Source: Polynucleobacter sp. MWH-UH19D
GTDB lineage: Bacteria > Pseudomonadota > Gammaproteobacteria > Burkholderiales > Burkholderiaceae
Direction of reading: 5' to 3'
NCBI RefSeq assembly: GCF_040409795.1
Contig: NZ_CP099571.1
Location: forward strand, 1,240,001 to 1,304,000
DNA: 64,000 nucleotides
This document shows positions 53,680-62,860 of this stretch, in pieces. The notes beneath the pieces were generated by a model that was not told the origin of the DNA, made no database searches, and saw only the letters and a list, made by a program, of their open reading frames with translations. Made by a program: the position numbers and the translations under genes. Numbering within the stretch: the first letter of the stretch is position 1; every line of letters starts with the position of its first letter.

Positions 53680-56600
53680 TCAAGAAAGCTCTTTAATTTC
53701 ACCGAAAGAAGAGATCAAATAAGCCTTATTAGGTTTGTCCTTGCGGATTCGCGCTAACTCTTTCTGATAGTTTTGTAGCTGCTCGCGATATTTGACATAC
53801 TTCTCGCTACCCGCCTCTGGAATGCTTAGCTTGTAATCCAAAATGGCAATGTGATCATCAAATTCAACCAATCGATCCATGCGATAACTCTTGCCTTCTT
53901 CGCTGGCGATATCCAACTCATTCCAAGCAGCAACCCACTGATCTGCTTTGAGGTAAGGCTTGAGCTCTTTAGCACTCATGACCTTTTCCACTCGCTCAAT
54001 TAGTTTCTTGGCTTGCTCTTGATCCACTCCTAACCAATTCATCACCTCTTGTTCACTGGGTACGGGTGGTTTATTTGGAGTGTTGGAGTCTGGCACTAGG
54101 AACTCTAATAATTTATGGAAGTTTGTACCCTCTTCCAAAATTTCAGGGTCAGGCTGTTCCTGAGCTTGCTCTAATGATTTTGCGGCAAGCTCTTCTGCAT
54201 ACTTGCCATTTTCAATCTTGGAGAGAAGATCTTTGAAATCTGTTTTTGCTTGCTCCCATTCGATTTCAAAATGATCCATCGTGAATGGCAGACTGCCGAA
54301 CTGCTCTTTAGTCTCGCTAGCCTGCTGAGCGACATCCTCAAGCTCAAGCGCATTTATATCCAAAGTAGGCACTCCTACAGCCAAGGCTCTGCCATACCAT
54401 GATCGCTCTTTAATGCCAGTATTAGAGTTGGATGCAACGCCACTGATCCATAAGCCCTGCTTTGCCCTAGTCATTGCTACATATAGCAAATTCCAGTTTT
54501 CATTTTGGCTAACTTCTGCCTCTTTTTTAAATACTGCACTACGCTCACCCGTTAAGGTCTTAGAGGTATACAAGGATAAATGGCTTGGACTAGTATCTTC
54601 TGGCAACCAATCTAAAAGAACGCCACGATGGGGCGCCCTCCACTCCGTGTTGTTAGCATCAAGCATAAAGACAAATGGCGCCTCCAATCCTTTGGAGCCA
54701 TGAATCGTCATTAAACGAACCCGTCGATGCTGATCCTCCTCAGACATCTCACTTTCTATATCGACCTCACCAATGTTATCGTCGATTTCCGATTCGGATT
54801 CCAACTCAACATCGCCTTCATCTGGAGTTTCATCATCATCGCCACGGCGCATGGCATTGATCTCATCAATAAACCTACTTAAGCTAGGGTAGCGACCACC
54901 GTCCTGATTCAAGGCAAGCTCTAAGAAGGCATCTAAATTAGCCAGCACTTGCGGGCGCGCTAAATTTTGGGAAGAAACCGCATACTTAATGCGTAAATCA
55001 CTTTCGTGATAAATCAGATCCAGCAGATCATGAACTGGCAAAATCTCACCCAAGCTACGCCAGCGCTCTAGATATCGAGCCGCCTTCTGAATCATGGGGT
55101 TCTGACTTAGCTGCAGCGCATCCCACCAGCTTGGTAGCTCATCAACTACGCTCTTAGCAAGCTCTTGCATTTGTGCTTCAGTAAAGCCAAATATCGGACT
55201 ACGCAATACTTGAGCTAAAGGTAGATCATGTCTTGGCGAGACGAGTACTGTTAGTAGCGCAATTAAGTCATCAACCTCTAGCGTATTGAGCAAGCCCCCT
55301 AATCGAGAGCTGTCATAAGCAAGACCTGCCTCACGTAAAGCCTTTTCGTATTGAGGTAAAAATTCACGGCGCTTAACCAATAAGATAAAGTCACTTCCCC
55401 TTGCTGGTCGCCAAATGGGTTTTCCATCCCTCTTATCCATTACTTGCCTTGTGCCTAACAAATAATGGATCAATTGACTGATAAGTTTACCCTCTTCGTA
55501 GCGCTGCTGAATAGCGGTGGTTTGCCCCGCATCCTCTATAGGACCTTCAAGTGCAGTGCCGCAACGCGTAGCAAGCACTGGCTCATCTCGAGCAATCAAA
55601 GGCAACAGATAGGCTTCACCCGTAGCTGAGTACTCATCCTTTGCTAGCCCATCGGATAGCGGCTTCCAAGCAGTAGTCTGCTTTGCGTAGCGATAACTCT
55701 CAGGCAAAGACCCCGCCAGGAAAATATTATTAACAGCATCATTAATGGCAGTTGCGTTACGTCTAGTCTCGTTTTGATAAAGAGGAATTGCCCCCAGCTT
55801 TTGAACCAAGAAATCGCGAGCGCTATCAAATAACCTAGGGTCAGCACGACGGAAACGATAAATCGACTGCTTGGGATCGCCAACAATAAAAATGCTTGGC
55901 ATAGATTCGTCGCTACCATAACCTGCGAGCCATGAACGCAATATCTGCCATTGCAATGGATTTGTATCTTGAAACTCATCAATCAAAATATGTTTGTATC
56001 GAGCATCTAATCTTGCCTGTAAATATGCTGCGTTATCCGAGCTTGCCATTAGCTTGCTAACACCAATTTCCAGATCATCAAAGTCGCGTACACGCATTAC
56101 CTCTTTGGTTTTTTCCATATGCGTGAGCATGGCCTTGCTCATCGCAAACCAAGCATCATTCAACTGATGAATCAAATGTTCGCTTTGCCAAATAAATAGG
56201 GCTTCATAGGTCTTGAGCCAATCATTACGAATTGCGGTAATTTCAGCAGGGTCTTGCCCAGTTTTCTCAAGATAGGCACGCATTGGCGCACTAATCTCTG
56301 CAATATCTTTTAAAGGGGTGCGCCTTTGAGTCAAGAAATAGCCTTCCCATTGATTGGCAATTTCCATAACCGGCTTACCTGCCGCATGATGAGCTATCAC
56401 ATCCAAGATAAATGGCGCTTTGTCTTTTTGAGTATTTGTGCCATTACTAAAGCACTTGTACATGAGTTCTAAATTGGCTTTTGTCTGTGGCTGCTTCCAA
56501 AATGCTTCTAGTGGATTTGCAGCACCTAAAGTTGACAGCAACTTGTTAAGACAATCAATAGGCTCAACACCTTGCGTATTGCAAGTATCTTGAAAAAATG

Positions 56601-57198
56601 TCCATGCGCCCCTTTGCTTGAACAAACTGTAATTGCCCATCAAGAATTTTTGGGTCTCAAACGCGCCGAACTCTTCCAATAAGACGTCGTAGTGTTCTTG
56701 CAAATCCTTTGGTAAATTTGCCCACCAGTCGGACATACACTCTTCCTGTAAACGCTTAGCGTCTTCACGCAAACGAAAGCCTGGCTGGACTTCAGCGGAT
56801 ACGGGAGCAGCATCTAAAAGTCGACCAAACCAGCCATGAAAGGTGTCAATTACCACTGCCTGAGGGCTTGCTAAGACCTTAAGATATAGCGAACGGGCAT
56901 TTGGAAGCAATTGATTGGCGCCCTCTTTAGATACACCCCTCTGAACTAGTTGATCAACTAAAGCAACGTCATCCATGCTTGAGAACTCCTCTAACAATTG
57001 ATAGAGGCGGTCGCGCATTTCTTGTGCAGCCTTGCGTGTAAATGTTAGGGCTAAAATTTCTTGTGGCTTTGCGCCCGCTAAAAGCAAGCGGATCATTCGA
57101 GAAACCAATAACCATGTTTTGCCGCTACCCGCACAGGCAGAGACAACCACCGATTTGCTAGGATCACAGGCAATTGCGCTGTCAAACTTTTCGCTCAC
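53680..57198 (-). CDS. addA: AddA-type helicase/nuclease (UvrD superfamily)
   Basis: DNA end-processing helicase-nuclease for double-strand break repair. From a GTG at 57198 (1172 residues) it overlaps the addB stop as GTGA. Walker A SACAGSGKTWLL near residue 22, the DEFQDTNPLQWQIL motif II near residue 420, GDPKQSIYRFRRADPRLFD, MTIHGSKGLEAPFV near 860 and VAMTRAKQGLWIS mark the helicase. The C-terminal PD-(D/E)XK nuclease is visible as DRLVEFDDHIAILDYKLS. The ATG frame to 57243 adds 15 residues without family match. Confidence 0.9.
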   Translation of the reverse strand: MSEKFDSAIACDPSKSVVVSACAGSGKTWLLVSRMIRLLLAGAKPQEILALTFTRKAAQEMRDRLYQLLEEFSSMDDVALVDQLVQRGVSKEGANQLLPNARSLYLKVLASPQAVVIDTFHGWFGRLLDAAPVSAEVQPGFRLREDAKRLQEECMSDWWANLPKDLQEHYDVLLEEFGAFETQKFLMGNYSLFKQRGAWTFFQDTCNTQGVEPIDCLNKLLSTLGAANPLEAFWKQPQTKANLELMYKCFSNGTNTQKDKAPFILDVIAHHAAGKPVMEIANQWEGYFLTQRRTPLKDIAEISAPMRAYLEKTGQDPAEITAIRNDWLKTYEALFIWQSEHLIHQLNDAWFAMSKAMLTHMEKTKEVMRVRDFDDLEIGVSKLMASSDNAAYLQARLDARYKHILIDEFQDTNPLQWQILRSWLAGYGSDESMPSIFIVGDPKQSIYRFRRADPRLFDSARDFLVQKLGAIPLYQNETRRNATAINDAVNNIFLAGSLPESYRYAKQTTAWKPLSDGLAKDEYSATGEAYLLPLIARDEPVLATRCGTALEGPIEDAGQTTAIQQRYEEGKLISQLIHYLLGTRQVMDKRDGKPIWRPARGSDFILLVKRREFLPQYEKALREAGLAYDSSRLGGLLNTLEVDDLIALLTVLVSPRHDLPLAQVLRSPIFGFTEAQMQELAKSVVDELPSWWDALQLSQNPMIQKAARYLERWRSLGEILPVHDLLDLIYHESDLRIKYAVSSQNLARPQVLANLDAFLELALNQDGGRYPSLSRFIDEINAMRRGDDDETPDEGDVELESESEIDDNIGEVDIESEMSEEDQHRRVRLMTIHGSKGLEAPFVFMLDANNTEWRAPHRGVLLDWLPEDTSPSHLSLYTSKTLTGERSAVFKKEAEVSQNENWNLLYVAMTRAKQGLWISGVASNSNTGIKERSWYGRALAVGVPTLDINALELEDVAQQASETKEQFGSLPFTMDHFEIEWEQAKTDFKDLLSKIENGKYAEELAAKSLEQAQEQPDPEILEEGTNFHKLLEFLVPDSNTPNKPPVPSEQEVMNWLGVDQEQAKKLIERVEKVMSAKELKPYLKADQWVAAWNELDIASEEGKSYRMDRLVEFDDHIAILDYKLSIPEAGSEKYVKYREQLQNYQKELARIRKDKPNKAYLISSFGEIKELS

Positions 57199-60100
57199 CA
57201 CATCCCCTTTCTGCAAACCCCTCGAGCATCGCAGTATTGGCAAACGCTGTCTGGTGCAAATGCTTGCATGGGTTTACGCGCCCATAGGTCATTTAAATCC
57301 TGAACAATCTGCACAGAAAATTCTTCCATCAGTCCTGGCATATCTTCAAGCTGGTGAGTGCGTCCATTCTTTTTCTCACCCTCGCCAATTTTTGCTTTCA
57401 AGCTGACCCACTCAGCCTGACCTATGGTTCGCCCCGGCAGTCTTGCGGCGACTGGATTTTCATCTACGCCGCGCGCATAAATTAATAACTGTGGATCATC
57501 CAGAATATTTTTTGCACGATCAGAAATCTTCTTCATGCTTTGATTTTTATAATCGATCACAGCCGCAATTGACTCATTAGATTGATGTATATCGAATCGA
57601 TCGGCACGCCCTGCGATGCGAATCTCTCGTTCTACACCATCGGGATCTTTTAAGGTAATTGCAAAGCCTACTGGTAACTCAGCATCGTGATAGCGCCATC
57701 CTTCATTTTCACGTTTAATTTGCCAATCAATAAAGCTGGGTATTTGTTTTTGCCAATCTCGCAAGGTTCCCAAGATCTTCGCATCACCAGCAATTAACCT
57801 CTCAAACTCTTTTTCAGAAAATTGGGTTAGATGCTCGATCATCCATTGACGTCTCGCTTCGTCACCACTATGAATTAGTGAATGCGAATTTTTTTCTTCC
57901 GTTTTGAGGGCATGGAAAAAGTTTCTGAGTAAAGCATGCAGTGTTTGCCCTGCCAGTGAAGCATCAAAACCCTCTTCAAATTCTTTTGCCTTACGCAGTC
58001 CCAACAAACTACTCACATAGTAGCGATAAGGGCAATCGCGCAAAGCCTTGTAAGCGCTAGGTGAAATCGTTGTTGGGATAGGCAAATCATGATCTGGTTT
58101 ACCGATGGCCATCTGAATCGGTTGAGACTGTCCCTCATAGGGCTTTAAGTTCGGCTCTAATATTTTTAATGCATTTTTACCTAACGCTACTTGCAGGCGA
58201 GCAATCCAAGCTGAAGACCTTAAAGGCTCACCACTCTTACTTTTGTTTTGCCATAACAAATCTACATTTGGACACGAAACCAATAGTTGAGAAAGATCTC
58301 TAGCTTGTTGAATATATTGCGCAGTAATCGTGGAAGACTTGAGATAACGATTTAAGGCATCAGAAAAAAATAATGGCGGCTCAGAGAATGCTGGCAACTG
58401 TTGCTCATCACAACCCACAAGCACTACTGCATCAAACTCACGCAGTCTTGTTGAGCTAAGCGGTAAAACACTTAAGGTTGCCTGCGAATCTTTGCCTGCC
58501 TCTTCATACGAAGACTCTTCAATTACGGTTTTCAGAAGACTCAGCCACTCGGGCAAACGCATCTTCAATTCACCATATGGACCTGCCCCAAGATCAAATT
58601 GCTTAAGGGCCTCTAGCAACTGCTTACCCGCAGCATCTTGCTCTAAGCGTCCAGCCATGCCCGTTATCTCCAACTGGGATTGCAACAGTTGATAGGCTTG
58701 CGCGCATGTAAAAACTGGGTTTTGCCACTGCCCATGCAACTGATTGACGAACCGAATTAAATCGATGAGCTGTTGATTGGGTGAACCTCCATGAGTTGTT
58801 GCATAGCTGTTTGCTTTTTCAATCGCAGCCATGAAAGTTTCCCAGCCGGATTTCGCTTGGCTAGCAACCAGAATATCTTCTAACTTCGCTAGCAGCCCCA
58901 CACTAGATTCAGGGGTCTTGTGCAGGCTATGAGCAAGATCTAAATAGGGGTTTTGTAAAAACTCAAACAAAATGCTTGCACTCGGCCCCTCTTTGGGAGT
59001 GCGCACTAATTCTAGGAGGCTATCAAATGCAGCAGCTGCTCGAGTAGTGGATAACTTCCACCCAGTTTCGTCTCGTACTCGCAATGCATTGCCTAGACGA
59101 CTTAATAATGCTCTGGCTCGGCGTGCAACTAAGCGATCTTGCGCTACTAATGCAATATTTTTCTTGCCCGAAATTAAATGAGACTCGACGGATTTCGTTG
59201 CAGCCCAGGCTAATTCTTCAAAACGCTTAGCAGAAATTAAACGCCAACCTTCGCGCACACTCGAATCGATATTGCGTTGTATCTGCCGCTCTTCTTTTGT
59301 ATCAGGGCTAGCAACTTCTCCTAAGGCATTCTGACCCGTAAGCGCTTCCGACCACAAGGCTACGTTGGTCCAATCAAGAGAGGTGCGAACGACAGGCGCC
59401 CATTGAGCGTATTCCCCTAAGTAGCGATCAATCAGTTCTTGATCAATTGGCTTTGGATCTGCAGTTTGAACCCATATGAATGGGCGCGGACCGATATGGG
59501 TTAGCTTATGTGTTGCACTATCTTGTGCGGCTTGCAAGTGAACTGACATCGCGAGATGTTTACGAATGACTGGATCACCAGCATTGGTGAGGTAACGCCA
59601 AAAAGCGAGTAGCACCGCTGCCTCTTCATCAACGACATTTTTAGACAAGCCCACATAAGCTTTTGCTATAGCTTGATCTAAAACTTGCTCAACTTTCTTA
59701 AGCCATGCTTGAGTATCAAGTGCATGTGTCTGCAGCAAGCTATTGAATTCATCCTGTAGCTGCGGAACAACCAATTCTGACAATGCATCACAGGCTTGAA
59801 TTACTGCTTGAGCAAGACCCCAAGCCCCAGCCTCACTCTCAGCCTTAAACCAAGCTTGTAGTGTTTTGTGTTTGCGTAAATTAATAAAAACCGATAGCCA
59901 ACGCTCTAGGTCAGTCTGCTTTTTAGGAAACTTCCATGCACCTGGCGCCGCCTCTAACCAATCCGTAAAGCTAATGACCTGTGGCAAGAAAGCAATCTGA
60001 GGATCTAAGTGATTAGGTCGGTATTTTTCCAGTGCCGCTCTTATGCCAATCAAAGGGCCTGCAGTACTGAGCACCACAAGAGGGCGGGTTTTGGTTTGCA

Positions 60101-60212
60101 CTGCACAATCCCAAATTCCGTTCGCCAACTGCTCAAGCGCAGTAGCATCAGGCGTTATAGCCCAAGCATGTACTTGTTTCTGCTTCGAAATCGGTGGAAA
60201 TGGGTAGCGCAT
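57195..60212 (-). CDS. addB: AddB-type nuclease subunit, PD-(D/E)XK family
   Basis: Partner of AddA, 1005 residues. The N-terminal part is a degenerate helicase fold and the C-terminal third a RecB-type nuclease: LRDCPYRYYVSSLLGLRKA near residue 733 and AGRADRFD plus AAVIDYKNQ near 870-893 for the active site. The final CQYCDARGVCRKGMW with the earlier Cys supplies four cysteines for the 4Fe-4S cluster that staples AddB nuclease domains. The complex resects broken ends for RecA; no Chi-like information is visible. Confidence 0.88.
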   Translation of the reverse strand: MRYPFPPISKQKQVHAWAITPDATALEQLANGIWDCAVQTKTRPLVVLSTAGPLIGIRAALEKYRPNHLDPQIAFLPQVISFTDWLEAAPGAWKFPKKQTDLERWLSVFINLRKHKTLQAWFKAESEAGAWGLAQAVIQACDALSELVVPQLQDEFNSLLQTHALDTQAWLKKVEQVLDQAIAKAYVGLSKNVVDEEAAVLLAFWRYLTNAGDPVIRKHLAMSVHLQAAQDSATHKLTHIGPRPFIWVQTADPKPIDQELIDRYLGEYAQWAPVVRTSLDWTNVALWSEALTGQNALGEVASPDTKEERQIQRNIDSSVREGWRLISAKRFEELAWAATKSVESHLISGKKNIALVAQDRLVARRARALLSRLGNALRVRDETGWKLSTTRAAAAFDSLLELVRTPKEGPSASILFEFLQNPYLDLAHSLHKTPESSVGLLAKLEDILVASQAKSGWETFMAAIEKANSYATTHGGSPNQQLIDLIRFVNQLHGQWQNPVFTCAQAYQLLQSQLEITGMAGRLEQDAAGKQLLEALKQFDLGAGPYGELKMRLPEWLSLLKTVIEESSYEEAGKDSQATLSVLPLSSTRLREFDAVVLVGCDEQQLPAFSEPPLFFSDALNRYLKSSTITAQYIQQARDLSQLLVSCPNVDLLWQNKSKSGEPLRSSAWIARLQVALGKNALKILEPNLKPYEGQSQPIQMAIGKPDHDLPIPTTISPSAYKALRDCPYRYYVSSLLGLRKAKEFEEGFDASLAGQTLHALLRNFFHALKTEEKNSHSLIHSGDEARRQWMIEHLTQFSEKEFERLIAGDAKILGTLRDWQKQIPSFIDWQIKRENEGWRYHDAELPVGFAITLKDPDGVEREIRIAGRADRFDIHQSNESIAAVIDYKNQSMKKISDRAKNILDDPQLLIYARGVDENPVAARLPGRTIGQAEWVSLKAKIGEGEKKNGRTHQLEDMPGLMEEFSVQIVQDLNDLWARKPMQAFAPDSVCQYCDARGVCRKGMW

Positions 60213-60343
60213 TAAATAGAGTTTTGAACTTGGGTTTATGACTTATTTTGAGTTTTGAGCAGAATGTTTCGCTTATTGCTAATATAAGCGTTGTAGCGCT
60301 ATAACTAAATACATAACCAAATACGCCCAAATAAGGAATTTTC

Positions 60344-60670
60344 ATGAGTGCCGGCATTAAATATGTAACTGACGCCTCTTTCGAACAAGACGTCCTCAAG
60401 TCTGATAAACCTGTTCTGCTCGACTTCTGGGCTGAGTGGTGTGGTCCTTGCAAAATGATTGGCCCTATCCTGGAAGAGCTTTCTGGTGAATATGGCGACA
60501 AGTTGCAAATCGCCAAAATGAACGTTGACGAGAACCAAGGCGTACCTGCCCAATTTAATATTCGCGGCATTCCAACCTTGATCCTATTCAAAAATGGCAC
60601 CGTGGCTGCTCAAAAAGTAGGCGCTTTGGCCAAATCTCAGTTGACTGCTTTTATCGATAGTCATCTGTAA
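60344..60670 (+). CDS. trxA: Thioredoxin 1
   Basis: Cytosolic disulfide reductase. The 108 residues carry [17 protein letters not shown] (active-site WCGPCK near residue 32) and cis-proline [11 protein letters not shown] near residue 74. Normal length with no signal peptide. An extended -10-like TGCTAATAT lies at 60278-60286 upstream. It is followed by a terminator hairpin and the rho leader; the order trxA-rho is common in gammaproteobacteria and betaproteobacteria. Confidence 0.96.
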   Translation: MSAGIKYVTDASFEQDVLKSDKPVLLDFWAEWCGPCKMIGPILEELSGEYGDKLQIAKMNVDENQGVPAQFNIRGIPTLILFKNGTVAAQKVGALAKSQLTAFIDSHL

Positions 60671-60680
60671 ATAGTCCCAC

Positions 60681-60714
60681 ACCACAGGTTCATAGGCTGA
60701 GCCTGTGGTTTTAG
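60681..60714 (+). terminator. Hairpin after trxA
   Basis: ACCACAGG pairs with CCTGTGGT across a 13-nt loop, followed by TTTTAGT. It is a plausible intrinsic terminator or attenuator before rho. Confidence 0.6.
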
Positions 60715-60914
60715 TGTAGTATTTCGGTTATAACAGTTCAGCGCCTTTTTCAGTGCGCCCCGCTTCCCAGTAATTTATCTCCACCCGTTTTATATTTCCC
60801 CCTTCTTTTAGCAAAACTCAAATTCTGTTTTTCTACATCTGCACGATTTCATTCGACGCAGCCTAAGCTCAAAGTCAATTTATTTAATTTCTTTTTTTAA
60901 CACCCGAGAACCAC
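60715..60914 (+). promoter_or_regulatory. rho leader, pyrimidine-rich and G-poor
   Basis: The 200 nt before rho hold no gene. The sequence from about 60750 is rich in C and T and poor in G (CCCCGCTTCCCAG, CTCCACCCG, TTTCCCCCTTC), the type of region where Rho loads. E. coli rho limits its own synthesis in its leader, and this stretch may act the same way. No discrete hairpin or small leader peptide is convincing. Confidence 0.45.
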
Positions 60915-62177
60915 ATGCAATTAACTGAACTCAAAGGCCTCCACGTATCCGCTTTGCTTGAAATGGCTGCTGGATTGGAAATTGAAAACACGCAGCGGAT
61001 GCGCAAACAAGAATTGATGTTTGCAATTCTGAAGAAACGCGCTAAAGCTGGTGAAACTGTATACGGCGATGGCACCCTAGAAGTCTTGCCAGATGGCTTT
61101 GGATTCTTGCGTTCTCCAGAAGCCTCATACATGGCCTCTCCTGACGATATTTATATATCCCCTGCACAAATTCGTCGCTTTAACCTACACACTGGCGACA
61201 GCGTTGAAGGTGAAGTGAGAACGCCTAAAGATGGTGAGCGTTACTTTGCATTGGTGAAGGTCGACAAGATCAACGGTTTAGCTCCTGAAGCTCTCAAAAA
61301 CCGCATCATGTTTGAAAACTTAACACCGCTTCACCCTAACCGCATTATCGGTTTAGAGCGTGACATCAAGGCTGAAGAGAATCTCACTGGTCGCATTATT
61401 GACATGATTTCTCCCATTGGTTACGGCCAGCGCGGTTTGATTGTGGCCTCACCAAAATCTGGTAAGACCGTAATGATGCAGCACATTGCACACGCAATCT
61501 CCGCAAACAATCCTGATGCAATTTTGATCGTATTGCTTGTTGACGAGCGCCCTGAAGAAGTTACTGAAATGCAACGCTCTGTTCGCGGTGAAGTAGTTGC
61601 TTCTACCTTTGATGAGCCTGCCGTACGTCACGTGCAAGTTGCCGAGATGGTAATTGAAAAAGCCAAACGTTTAGTAGAGATGGGCAAAGATGTGATCATC
61701 TTGCTTGACTCGATTACTCGTCTTGCACGCGCCTACAACACCGTTGTTCCTTCCTCAGGAAAAGTATTGTCTGGTGGTGTGGATGCAAACGCCCTGCAAC
61801 GTCCAAAACGATTCTTTGGTGCGGCACGTAATATCGAAGAAGGCGGCTCTTTAACCATCATTGCAACCGCCTTGATTGAAACCGGTAGCCGTATGGATGA
61901 TCTGATTTATGAAGAGTTCAAAGGCACTGGCAACATGGAAGTTCACCTTGAGCGTCGCTTGGCCGAGCGCCGTGTTTATCCTTCAATTAACCTCAATAAG
62001 TCTGGCACCCGTCGTGAAGAGCTCTTGGTTAAACCTGAGAACCTCCAGAAGATCTGGGTATTGCGCAAATTGCTGGCCGACATGGACGATATCGAGGCTA
62101 TGAATTTCATCGTTGATAAGCTTAAGTCCACCAAAAACAATGGCGAATTCTTCGACCTGATGCGTCGCGGAGGCTAA
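60915..62177 (+). CDS. rho: Transcription termination factor Rho
   Basis: Hexameric RNA-dependent helicase that ends transcription. The 420 residues open [20 protein letters not shown], the usual N-terminal domain; the primary RNA-binding cold-shock fold has [20 protein letters not shown] near residue 58. The P-loop [16 protein letters not shown] is near 172-187, the Q-loop and R-loop ([20 protein letters not shown]) follow, and it ends normally (FFDLMRRGG). Confidence 0.97.
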   Translation: MQLTELKGLHVSALLEMAAGLEIENTQRMRKQELMFAILKKRAKAGETVYGDGTLEVLPDGFGFLRSPEASYMASPDDIYISPAQIRRFNLHTGDSVEGEVRTPKDGERYFALVKVDKINGLAPEALKNRIMFENLTPLHPNRIIGLERDIKAEENLTGRIIDMISPIGYGQRGLIVASPKSGKTVMMQHIAHAISANNPDAILIVLLVDERPEEVTEMQRSVRGEVVASTFDEPAVRHVQVAEMVIEKAKRLVEMGKDVIILLDSITRLARAYNTVVPSSGKVLSGGVDANALQRPKRFFGAARNIEEGGSLTIIATALIETGSRMDDLIYEEFKGTGNMEVHLERRLAERRVYPSINLNKSGTRREELLVKPENLQKIWVLRKLLADMDDIEAMNFIVDKLKSTKNNGEFFDLMRRGG

Positions 62178-62208
62178 TTTAAGCCATCTTTGTGGTGGTT
62201 TTAGGTTT

Positions 62209-62233
62209 AAAAGGGGCTTTTTAGCCTCTTTTT
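62209..62233 (+). terminator. Intrinsic terminator after rho
   Basis: AAAAGGGGCT pairs with AGCCTCTTTT (one mismatch) across a TTTT loop and runs into T-rich sequence. It ends the rho message before rpmE2. Confidence 0.75.
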
Positions 62234-62363
62234 ACTTGGTCAGACAGCGCTTTCTTATTGATTTCATGGCATAATTTCGCTTTTGCTGCACCTTAACTGC
62301 TTTTAACTTGGGAAAGTATTTAAGTTCATGAACTTAAACGGCTACCCGCTGATAGGACCTCAT

Positions 62364-62711
62364 ATGAAACCTGGCATTCACCCCGAATATCGCGAAATCG
62401 TCTTTTTGGACGTTTCCAATAACTTCAGCTTTAAGACTCGCTCCACAATGGCTACTAAAGAGACCATTAAGTGGGAAGATGGCAATGAATATCCATTGGC
62501 CAAGATCGAGACTTCCTCTGAATCACACCCTTTCTACACTGGCACCCAAAAAATCATGGATACCGCTGGTCGTGTTGAGAAATTCCGTCAGAAGTTCGGT
62601 AGCAAAGCGGTTGCTAAAGCTACTGGTGATGGCGCTGCTAAAACAGCTGAGAAAAAAGCTGCTGCAGCAGAAGCAAAAGCTGCTGAGAAGTCATCTAAGA
62701 AGAAGGCTTAA
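62364..62711 (+). CDS. rpmE2: Ribosomal protein L31, type B
   Basis: The zinc-free paralogue of L31 (the cysteines of the zinc form are absent). The start ATG at 62364 has AGGA 7 nt upstream and gives [20 protein letters not shown], the family start; an extra 12 residues from 62328 are not conserved. [20 protein letters not shown] near residue 54 is typical. The last 30 residues are an Ala/Lys tail, as in beta-proteobacterial L31B. Confidence 0.93.
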   Translation: MKPGIHPEYREIVFLDVSNNFSFKTRSTMATKETIKWEDGNEYPLAKIETSSESHPFYTGTQKIMDTAGRVEKFRQKFGSKAVAKATGDGAAKTAEKKAAAAEAKAAEKSSKKKA

Positions 62712-62761
62712 TACACCTCCTCATCGCAGGGTATGGCAATGCCTTTCTCTGCGAGATAATC

Positions 62762-62790
62762 AAGGCAGCGTTTGCTGCCTTTTTTATTTT
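62762..62790 (+). terminator. Intrinsic terminator after rpmE2
   Basis: AAGGCAGC pairs perfectly with GCTGCCTT around GTTT, followed by a run of T. It is the strongest terminator in the window. Confidence 0.88.
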
Positions 62791-62860
62791 TCCGTAGTTT
62801 GCTTTTGCATTTTGTTTTATTAATTTGCTGTATTGATACTGTTTCACCCGATTAGAGTTC

